Origin: Candidatus Pristimantibacillus lignocellulolyticus
GTDB taxonomy: Bacteria > Bacillota > Bacilli > Paenibacillales > Paenibacillaceae
Length of the DNA stretch: 64,000 nucleotides
Assembly (NCBI GenBank): GCA_023639215.1
Contig: CP097899.1
Coordinates: 3,654,001-3,718,000 of the forward strand
Reading direction: 5' to 3'
Shown one piece after another: positions 44,822 to 51,776 of this stretch. The translations under genes and the position numbers were made by a program. The stretch's first letter is position 1. Each line of letters begins with the position of its first letter. Below the pieces are notes generated by a model. That model was not told the origin of the DNA. It ran no database searches and saw nothing but the letters and a program-made list of their open reading frames with translations.

Positions 44822-45304
44822 ATGCCGATGTATGATCAAGTACAAGCAGTTGCGACTGAACCAGGAGCAGCAACGTTAGATATGGCGTCGTTACTTCTGA
44901 AAGCATATGAGCTTGGTGACACTATTATTGATTCCGCTCCAGTTGCTGATTATTTATATTGGCAATCTGAAGTAGCTAACAATACAGAAGTGAAAGAAAT
45001 TCAACGTGAGTTCAACAAAGCTAAAGAACTTTTTGAAGAATGTCAACGTTTTGGAAGATTCCATCCGAATTATCATGAAGCAAAAGATAAAGTGAAGGAA
45101 GTCGAAGCGAAGTTACAAGCGATTGCTTGTGTGCGACAATTCAAAGAGCAAGAACAGCAGTTGGATGAACTATTGCATGAAGTAGCTACGACAATAGCAA
45201 GAGCGGTTTCGGAAACTATAAAAGTACCAAGCAATGAAAAAGGCGCCGGTGGTGGCTGCGGTAGTGGTGGTTCTTGTAGTTGCGGTAGCGGTGGCTGCGG
45301 CTAA
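44822..45304 (+). CDS. ylbF: YlbF family regulator with Gly/Cys-rich tail
   Basis: 160 residues. Helical YlbF/YmcA-fold core: DMASLLLKAYELGDTIIDSAPVADYLYWQ, KELFEECQRFGRFHPNYHEAKDKVKEVEAKL, then VSETIKVPS and a C-terminal tail of Gly, Ser and four Cys ending SCSCGSGGCG. In B. subtilis YlbF, YmcA and YaaT form the Y-complex that carries [4Fe-4S] clusters and directs RNase Y; the Cys tail here fits cluster binding. Start could be the ATG at 44822 or 44828. ylbG follows, as in Bacillus. Confidence 0.85.
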   Translation: MPMYDQVQAVATEPGAATLDMASLLLKAYELGDTIIDSAPVADYLYWQSEVANNTEVKEIQREFNKAKELFEECQRFGRFHPNYHEAKDKVKEVEAKLQAIACVRQFKEQEQQLDELLHEVATTIARAVSETIKVPSNEKGAGGGCGSGGSCSCGSGGCG

Positions 45305-45331
45305 ATTCTTTATATATTGAAAAGCTAAGTA

Positions 45332-45399
45332 TAAGCTTTCGAAGTACTTTTCATTTGCTTATGTAGCAAATCGAGAAGGCAATGAAAAGTTGTAGGAGG
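45332..45399 (+). promoter_or_regulatory. Shared leader element, copy F
   Basis: AGCTTTCGAAG box, ACTTTTCATT (45346-45355), 25-nt loop with an own hairpin (TTTGC/GCAAA) and TCGAGAAG, AATGAAAAGT (45381-45390), then TGTAGGAGG. Perfect 10-bp stem. Confidence 0.65.
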
Positions 45400-45410
45400 A
45401 ATCATAACCG

Positions 45411-45674
45411 ATGTTACCAGAGCGTACAGGTTTTATTATATGGGTTAGCGATATGAAGTCAGCTAGAGGGCTTGAACGTTTCGGTACAGTTCATTATATG
45501 TCCCGTAAGCTACATTACGTTGTGTTGTATATGAATGCTGACAAAGCTGAAGAACAACTCAAGCAGCTTCATCGACTTGCTTATGTTAAAAAGATCGAAA
45601 GATCTTATCGTAATGAGATTCCAACAGAATATAGCAAAGATGTTGAAGATAAAACTCGAGCATACAGCATTTAG
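45411..45674 (+). CDS. ylbG: YlbG-like protein (DUF2129)
   Basis: 87 residues. 'RTGFIIWVSDMKSARGLERFGTVHYMSRKLHYVVLYMNADKAEEQLKQLHRLAYVKKIERSYRNEIPTEYS' is the YlbG pattern, a small alpha/beta protein of unknown function always near ylbF. GTAGGAGG precedes the ATG. It is separated from ylbF by the shared leader element, so its translation may be set separately. Confidence 0.88.
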   Translation: MLPERTGFIIWVSDMKSARGLERFGTVHYMSRKLHYVVLYMNADKAEEQLKQLHRLAYVKKIERSYRNEIPTEYSKDVEDKTRAYSI

Positions 45675-45690
45675 TATGTGAAGGTGGACA

Positions 45691-45738
45691 AGGAGCTGAG
45701 AGCAGGTAGTTGATACTACCTGCTCTCAGCTCCTTTCT
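45691..45738 (+). terminator. Terminator of ylbF-ylbG
   Basis: Perfect 20-bp stem beginning AGGAGCTGAGAGCAGG with a TGAT loop, then a broken T-run. Confidence 0.88.
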
Positions 45739-45811
45739 TTATTAAAGGCAAAGTTAGAACTTAATGTTGTTTATATTATTAGAAAAAACCGCCTTAGCAA
45801 AGTTGGTGAGA

Positions 45812-46219
45812 TTATTTACTATTTTTCTCAAACAAATCTTTAATGAAATTGTAATCAATGCTCCCTGTACTATCGCTATAAAAAAATGGATCTTTTCGAA
45901 TGGTATCTTCTGAGTTAATAATAAAAGTCTTATATATTTTCCCGTTTGATTTATAAATCGTCGTTCTAAAAGAATATCCCATATAGCCAATCGAGATTTT
46001 ATCTTTTCTAAATGAAATTGAATTAATATTATTAATAATATGTTCAATTTCTGATCGGTCTGTAATCACAACTTCTTGACCGTTATTCCCATTAAATATC
46101 TCAATTTTTAACACCTCTTGTGGAGTGATCCTGATCATTTTAGTAGGAACTATCCACCATGCACATACAAGAGACACCAGTATAATGGGAATAAGTATAA
46201 ATGCTGATAATTTTTTCAT
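45812..46219 (-). CDS. Membrane-anchored hypothetical protein, DUF5301-like
   Basis: 135 residues. One N-terminal membrane helix (about 4-24), then an extracytoplasmic domain with 'IEIFNGNNGQEVVITDRSEIEHIINNINSISFRKDKISIGYMGYSFRTTIY...GK.YKTFIIN' and an ending 'IDYNFIKDLF', which resembles DUF5301-type proteins. Function unknown. GGGGGAGG precedes the ATG. AT-richer than its neighbours, which might point to a later arrival. Confidence 0.65.
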   Translation of the reverse strand: MKKLSAFILIPIILVSLVCAWWIVPTKMIRITPQEVLKIEIFNGNNGQEVVITDRSEIEHIINNINSISFRKDKISIGYMGYSFRTTIYKSNGKIYKTFIINSEDTIRKDPFFYSDSTGSIDYNFIKDLFEKNSK

Positions 46220-46415
46220 TTAATATTCCTCCCCCAAAAATTGGATTCTTTATTAATATTCGCGTCGACCAACATGTTTTTATTATTCGATATTGTATTG
46301 TTGATATCCTTGCTGTCTAAAATCTTCATGTGAATTTGTTGGAAAATTCAACCAATCATGTTAGTATAGGAATATTGATGCAGGCTTTAATACCTAGTCC
46401 AAGGAGGAACATAAT

Positions 46416-46853
46416 ATGAGAGAGAAGCGGACAAGGCGTTGGAGTACATATGAAACTTTCTATATTGAGCTTGGTACAAAAAAAGTGGCAGATATTCATA
46501 TTACAACGCATGCTGAGAAACGTTGGAAAGAACGTGTGACTTTATCATCTAGCGGAATGCAACATATCGCAGATTATATGTGGGAGAGCTTGAGACGATC
46601 AGCTATTAGAATGTATTACCAAGGGGAAGAAGAAGCTTATATTATCGACGATGATCTTGTATTTATAGCGGATTTTACTGAATCAGATCATGACCGAGAT
46701 TTATTAGGTAATCCACTGCATCGTATGCATATCATTACTTTTCTTGGTCATATATCCGAAGTTGTTCAACTTCAAGATTTGAAGTCATATTACACTTGGC
46801 TAAGACATAATCGGAAAATGAATTTATTAAAAAATAGAAGAACGATGAGATGA
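46416..46853 (+). CDS. Hypothetical protein
   Basis: 145 residues, basic ends, with an HAEKRWKERV segment and a central acidic strand 'EEAYIIDDDLVFIADFTESDHDRD' followed by HRMHIITFLGHISEV. The order 'H...R...R' helix then beta hairpins recalls small toxin/RelE-like or RNase-type folds, but I see no partner antitoxin and do not assign it. AAGGAGG precedes the ATG. Confidence 0.6.
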   Translation: MREKRTRRWSTYETFYIELGTKKVADIHITTHAEKRWKERVTLSSSGMQHIADYMWESLRRSAIRMYYQGEEEAYIIDDDLVFIADFTESDHDRDLLGNPLHRMHIITFLGHISEVVQLQDLKSYYTWLRHNRKMNLLKNRRTMR

Positions 46854-46937
46854 TTAATCGTAACTTTATTTCAATAATTAAATAATGATAAATAATTATG
46901 AATTTATTTAAAATACTATTAGACATTTATATTTAGC

Positions 46938-46984
46938 AGAGGCTACCTTTCAAGATCACTGATTTTGGAAGGTAGCCTCTTTAC
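46938..46984 (+). terminator. Hairpin terminator
   Basis: AGAGGCTACCTT / AAGGTAGCCTCT, 12 bp, loop with a partial inner pairing, short T-run. Confidence 0.7.
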
Positions 46985-47095
46985 ACTTGTCATCTTATTG
47001 GATCGTAAGTATTAGGACTATTGTAACGAAACCTTTGTATTATATTATTTTGGAAGTTGTTGTATAATGGCATCAGTAGAAAGGGTGGGAACGAC

Positions 47096-48007
47096 ATGGC
47101 TTTAAACTTTCATCAATTACATATTTTCCATACCGTTGCGGATCGAGGTAGTTTCTCTGCTGCAGCCCAAACTTTATATATGACTCAACCAGCAGTAACG
47201 ATGCAAATACAATCGCTCGAAGAATACTTTGGTACAAAGTTATTTATGCGCTCTACGAAGAAGATTGAGTTAACTGAAGCAGGTAAAGTACTACTGCCCT
47301 ATGCAAAGAAGAGTATAGATCTTATTAGAGATACGGATATGGTGATGTCTAGCTTTACGAAGCAGTTGAAAGGTCGTTTACAATTAGGTGCGAGCTTAAC
47401 AATAGGTGAGTCAATTCTCCCTCGATGGTTAGGACCTTTCGGTAAGGAATTTCCGCATATCGGTATTAGTATGAAAGTGATGAATACGACTCATCTTATT
47501 GAGGAGATTGAGAATCACCAATTGAATTTTGCAATTATCGAAGCACCAATTCAGCATCCAGATATGCATATTGAAGCAGTGATGGAAGATGAGTTGATCC
47601 TTGTTGTACCAAGTGATCACCCACTCGCAGATCTAGAAAAGTTACAACTTGAAGATGTACTACAATATCCATTTATATTACGTGAACAAGGTTCAGGTAC
47701 AAGGCAAGTGATGGAAGATAAACTCATCGCTAATGGCTTTGATCCTCTGCAATTGAAAATTGTGATGGAACTAGGCAGCACAGGAGCAATTAAATCAGCA
47801 GTAGAAGCGGGTCTTGGAATTTCATTCTTATCGATCTCCTCCGTGAAGCATGAGGTTGCACTTGGACTTATTAAAACATTACCGATTGAGAATATTACTT
47901 TTAAGCGACAATTTTATTCCGTATACTTGAAATCATCCTTATTGCCTATTTCTGCAGTAACATTCTTGAACTTCCTAAGAGAGAGGGATCTCAGCCAATG
48001 GCTATAA
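47096..48007 (+). CDS. LysR family regulator (CysL/YwfK-like)
   Basis: 303 residues from the ATG at 47096 (GAAAGGGTGGG upstream). N-terminal winged helix 'LHIFHTVADRGSFSAAAQTLYMTQPAVTMQIQSLEEYFGTKLF' and a LysR substrate domain ('LGASLTIGESILPRWLG', 'LREQGSGTRQVMEDKL', 'ESVGAIKSAVEAGLGIS'-type). The pattern resembles CysL and RbcR-like regulators, but the target and effector are not known. The stop overlaps the PHP gene start by ten bases, which suggests co-expression. Confidence 0.88.
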   Translation: MALNFHQLHIFHTVADRGSFSAAAQTLYMTQPAVTMQIQSLEEYFGTKLFMRSTKKIELTEAGKVLLPYAKKSIDLIRDTDMVMSSFTKQLKGRLQLGASLTIGESILPRWLGPFGKEFPHIGISMKVMNTTHLIEEIENHQLNFAIIEAPIQHPDMHIEAVMEDELILVVPSDHPLADLEKLQLEDVLQYPFILREQGSGTRQVMEDKLIANGFDPLQLKIVMELGSTGAIKSAVEAGLGISFLSISSVKHEVALGLIKTLPIENITFKRQFYSVYLKSSLLPISAVTFLNFLRERDLSQWL

Positions 48008-48852
48008 TACACCCCAGAATAGATATGCATGTTCATACGACTGCTTCAGATGGAATGTATTCCCCTACAGAAATAGTTACGATGGCAGCACAACTAGGGT
48101 TGGCAGCTGTATCGATAACAGATCATGATACAACGGCAGGTGTCCAGGAAGCACTATTAGCGGCACAGCATGCTCATATTAAATTATTACCTGGTATAGA
48201 GATTAGTACAGTCGCTGATGGTCAAGAAATACATGTGTTGGGTTATTTCACGAATAATGACGATGAGCGATGGCAACAGCGTCTTATCCAATTAGGTGCA
48301 ACCCGTGAAAGTCGTAATGAGATGTTACTTGCGAAGTTGAATGAACTTGGGATAGCTATAACATGGCAAGAAGTGGTTGAGGTAGCAGGAGATTCGCATG
48401 GTTCAATTGGCAGACCACATTTTGCACAAATTCTTATTAACAAAGGTTATGTGAACAGTAAGCAAGAAGCTTTCGATCAATATCTTGGTGAATCTGGTAA
48501 AGCTTATGTGCAGCCATTACGCATTCATCCGTCAGACGCCTATCAATGGATTAAGGAAGCTGGTGGGGTAGCTGTTCTTGCACATCCTGGTATTTATCAT
48601 AATGATGTGTTAGTAGAACAATTGTTACAAGCAGGGGTGGATGGAGTGGAAGTTAATCATTCCGATCATACGCCGCAGCAAGTAACGTATTATGAATCGT
48701 TAGCTAAACGATTTGGCTTAATTATGACTGCAGGATCAGATTTTCATGGCATTGATGAGCAGGGATCGCAAATTCATGGTCATTTGGGCAGTGTAAGTAC
48801 GTCGATGACAGTATACGACCAAATCTTTGCACTTCATCAATCCCGTTTATAG
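47998..48852 (+). CDS. PHP-domain phosphoesterase
   Basis: 284 residues. PHP fold with metal ligands in DMHVHTTASDGMYSPTE, SITDHDT, LPGIEIST, AVLAHPGIY and TAGSDFHG, the pattern of YciV/RNase AM (3',5'-nucleoside bisphosphate phosphatase or 5' RNA exonuclease). It may clear pAp or process RNA ends. It starts inside the LysR stop. A four-fold tandem repeat follows immediately. Confidence 0.85.
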   Translation: MAIIHPRIDMHVHTTASDGMYSPTEIVTMAAQLGLAAVSITDHDTTAGVQEALLAAQHAHIKLLPGIEISTVADGQEIHVLGYFTNNDDERWQQRLIQLGATRESRNEMLLAKLNELGIAITWQEVVEVAGDSHGSIGRPHFAQILINKGYVNSKQEAFDQYLGESGKAYVQPLRIHPSDAYQWIKEAGGVAVLAHPGIYHNDVLVEQLLQAGVDGVEVNHSDHTPQQVTYYESLAKRFGLIMTAGSDFHGIDEQGSQIHGHLGSVSTSMTVYDQIFALHQSRL

Positions 48853-49594
48853 GATGTTCAAACATTCACTAGTGATCACGATGTAAAGCTACGAACTGAT
48901 ATCGGCGTCGAAGATGGCATTCATCGGAAGCCTGTGATGCTAGTGTACCAATAACGTACACTCCGCTTCTCGTTTCCTAGCTTCATGGCATCATCTTGGT
49001 GCTGACAAGCGATTGTTTTGAACTTCGATTGGAAGAGGATGTTCAAAACATTCACTTGTGATCACGATGTAAAGCTACTTAGTAATTTCGGCGTCGAAGA
49101 TGGCATTCATCGGAAGCCTGTGATGCTCGTGTACCAAAAACGTACACTCCGCTTCTCGTTTCCTAGCTTCATGGCATCTTCTTGGTGCTGACAAGCGATT
49201 GTTTTGAACTTCGATTGGAAGAGGATGTTCAAAACATTAACTTGTGATCACGATGTAAAGCTACTTAGTAATTTCGGCGTCGAAGATGCCATTCATCGGA
49301 AGCCTGTGATGCTCGTGTACCAATAACGTACACTCCGCTTCTCGTTACCTAGCTTCATGGCATCTTCTTGGTGCTGACAAGCGATTGTTTTGAACTTCGA
49401 TTGGAAGAGGATGTTCAAAACATTCACTTGTGATCACGATGTAAAGCTACGAACTGATATCGGCGTCGAAGATGGCATTCATCGGAAGCCTGTGATGCTA
49501 GTGTACCAATAACGTACACTCCGCTTCTCGTTTCCTAGCTTCATGGCATCATCTTGGTGCTGACAAGCGAATGTTTTGAACTTCGATTTGAAGT
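48852..49594. repeat. Four tandem copies of a 186-bp palindromic MITE-like unit
   Basis: Units begin at 48852, 49037, 49223 and 49409 (GGATGTTCAAAA). Each has terminal inverted repeats (GTTCAAAACATTCACTTGT at 49413 against 49563-49581), and a central hairpin GTGTACC...GTACAC. Copies differ by few bases, so amplification is recent. No ORF spans a unit. Confidence 0.9.
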
Positions 49595-49599
49595 TTCGT

Positions 49600-49705
49600 G
49601 CATTTGATCGTTGGGTGTACTCATACCGTACACGTTGCTTGTTTTGTTACATTGCGAAATCACGATGGGTATGCTCACGTTTCGCCATCGAAGATGAAGC
49701 GAACT
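49600..49705. repeat. Degenerate related element
   Basis: Carries GGTGTAC...GTACACG and a CATCGAAGATGAAGCGAACTTGG end like the copies at 60.1 and 64 kb. The rest of the spacer to 49750 is empty. Confidence 0.5.
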
Positions 49706-49750
49706 TGGACAGTTTACCATAAGATTACGAAGTATTTTTCTTCCTTAACA

Positions 49751-49798
49751 AAACAGGCATGCATGTCCTCTTGAAGATGAGGGCATGCATGCCTGTTT
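49751..49798 (-). terminator. Terminator of rqcH
   Basis: Perfect 15-bp outer stem AAACAGGCATGCATG with inner CCTC/GAGG pairing. Confidence 0.8.
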
Positions 49799-49810
49799 AC
49801 GTTCAATTCA

Positions 49811-51622
49811 TTATTTTATTACTTGGGGTAAAGCTTTCAATCTCGCTTCATCAGGAGTAATAAATACTGTTTTCTGATGGTCGTAGATGACAAAACCAGG
49901 CTTTGAACCACTTGGTTTTTTTACATGACGAATTAGTGTGTAGTCTACTGGTACAAGACTAGAAGATTTTGCTTGTGAATAATTAGCAGATATCATCGCT
50001 GCTTCTTCTAATGTTGGATCTCCAAATACAGTACTACGAATAACGACGTGAGAACCAGGAATATCCTTCGTATGAAGCCAAGTATCGTTCGAACTAGCTA
50101 GCTTGTTCGTTACGTATTCATTTTGCAAATTGTTCTTTCCGACGAAGATATCAATACCTTCTGATGAAGTATAGCAAAGTAGTTTGGGCTTCGCATTTTT
50201 CTTCTTCTTAGGACCTCTACGGACGCGTTCACGCAAATATCCACCACTTACAAGTTCTTCGCGGATTTCTTCAATATCTCCAATTGCTGCGATTTCAAGT
50301 TGTTGCAAAATATTGTTGAAATATTCAATCTCTCGACCTGTAAGTTCCATTTGTTCTAATACGACAATTTGACTATTTTTTTGTTTGCTATACCGTTTGA
50401 AATAACGCTGAGCATTTTCAGAAGGTGTTTGTTGTGGATCTAGCTCAATCTTAACGGTTGCTTGATCTTCATCGTAATAATTGACAACTTCGACGGTAGT
50501 ATCTCCGCGTTTCATCTGATGCATATAAGTTGTTAATAACTCTCCAATAATGCGGAAGCGGTCAGCATCTTTCGCTTCTGCTAATGTTGCTTCGAGCTTA
50601 GTTAATTTCGTAACATTTTTCGCTTTCTCGTTTTGTACAAAGCGAATAAGATCACTAGCACGTTGCTTAACGGTATCACGTTCGGCTTTATCACCATAGA
50701 AAGCTTCTAGACATTCACTAATTGTGCTGTATGTAGAATACTCTCCTGCAATATGAGTTAGTGCTGTAATAGAGAAGGCAGGCTTACTCGTCTGCTCATT
50801 AGTAATAATAATCGGTTGATACTGCTTATCTTGAACTTGTTGCTGTAGTTGATTGAAGCTTTGCCATAATGTTTGCCAATCTTCAATTTCGAGTGAACCT
50901 CCAAGCAACATTGGTCGTTGTTCAGCAGGTAACCACTTTTTATATTCTCCTGTTAATCCGCGATATATTAGTTCGTTGGCTAGTAATGGACTTAATCCAC
51001 TAAAGCTATTAACTAATTGCTTACTCGTTAAGCAGCTGTCAGTCGTTAATTCCTCATTGTGAGACAAAAGGATTTCTTCGAACTGATCATAGCTATTTAC
51101 GGTAAGTGGGTCAACCTTATTTTGTTCAGGTGGCGAAGTATAGCTACTACCTGGCATAACGATACGATAACTACTTAGTGCTGGAGTAACATGGTGAATA
51201 CCATCATGAATATTTCCTGTATTCGGATCGACAAGAATGATGTTACTGTGACGACCCATAATTTCAATAATGATCCGTTTGAAGGAAGTATCACCAACCT
51301 CATCCCGATGACGAACATCAAGATGAATGATTCGCTCACGAGTAACTTGCGAAACGGCTTCAATAACGCCGCCTTCACAATATTTACGCATAAGCATACA
51401 GAACATAGGTGCTTCTAACGGGTTGCTATATTGGGATGTTGTCCAATGTACACGTGGGTAAGTAGGGTTTGCAGAAAGCAACAACTTACCTTGCACACCA
51501 TTACCACGTACGCTAAATACAAGCTCATGGCTCGTAGGTTGATGTATTTTAAGGATTCTTGCGCCTACACATGCTTGAAGCTCATCCACAATTGATTTTG
51601 TTACTAATCCATCCAAAGCCAT
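49811..51622 (-). CDS. rqcH: RqcH, NFACT-family ribosome quality-control factor
   Basis: 603 residues from the ATG at 51622 (GTGAGG upstream; a GTG at 51637 overlaps that site). Binds stalled 50S-peptidyl-tRNA and adds C-terminal alanine tails. NFACT-N domain 'MALDGLVTKSIVDELQ', 'MLMRKYCEGG', 'EIMGRHSNIILVD', two HhH-like regions, coiled-coil arms (about 310-460), and the NFACT-R domain near the C-terminus with 'IFVGKNNLQNEYVTNKLASSNDTWLHTKDIPGSHVVI'. Also known as FbpA/YloA. Divergent from the Ca-ATPase, matching yloA-yloB in Bacillus. Confidence 0.92.
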   Translation of the reverse strand: MALDGLVTKSIVDELQACVGARILKIHQPTSHELVFSVRGNGVQGKLLLSANPTYPRVHWTTSQYSNPLEAPMFCMLMRKYCEGGVIEAVSQVTRERIIHLDVRHRDEVGDTSFKRIIIEIMGRHSNIILVDPNTGNIHDGIHHVTPALSSYRIVMPGSSYTSPPEQNKVDPLTVNSYDQFEEILLSHNEELTTDSCLTSKQLVNSFSGLSPLLANELIYRGLTGEYKKWLPAEQRPMLLGGSLEIEDWQTLWQSFNQLQQQVQDKQYQPIIITNEQTSKPAFSITALTHIAGEYSTYSTISECLEAFYGDKAERDTVKQRASDLIRFVQNEKAKNVTKLTKLEATLAEAKDADRFRIIGELLTTYMHQMKRGDTTVEVVNYYDEDQATVKIELDPQQTPSENAQRYFKRYSKQKNSQIVVLEQMELTGREIEYFNNILQQLEIAAIGDIEEIREELVSGGYLRERVRRGPKKKKNAKPKLLCYTSSEGIDIFVGKNNLQNEYVTNKLASSNDTWLHTKDIPGSHVVIRSTVFGDPTLEEAAMISANYSQAKSSSLVPVDYTLIRHVKKPSGSKPGFVIYDHQKTVFITPDEARLKALPQVIK

Positions 51623-51776
51623 AGCTGTAAACCTCACTTTACTATTTCATATCTCTATCATGCCATAACTTTTGTGAAAACTTAAGTGCTTTAGGGATAT
51701 TTTATAAGTTGTCCGAATACATTTACGTTAGAAAGGTTGTCTAGCGAAATGGACAAATACAGGAGGGAAGCAGAGA

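Noticed and set aside
45754..46047. 97-codon minus-strand frame overlapping the DUF5301-like gene
   Set aside because: The overlapping frame at 45812-46219 has a membrane helix, a strong ribosome site and a domain-like sequence.
46416..46853. Toxin of a toxin-antitoxin pair
   Set aside because: No partner gene adjacent and no secure motif match.
51623..51680. Shared leader element before rqcH
   Set aside because: AAAAGTTATGGC and GTGAGG are present but there is no matching 5' arm at the 34-35 nt distance.
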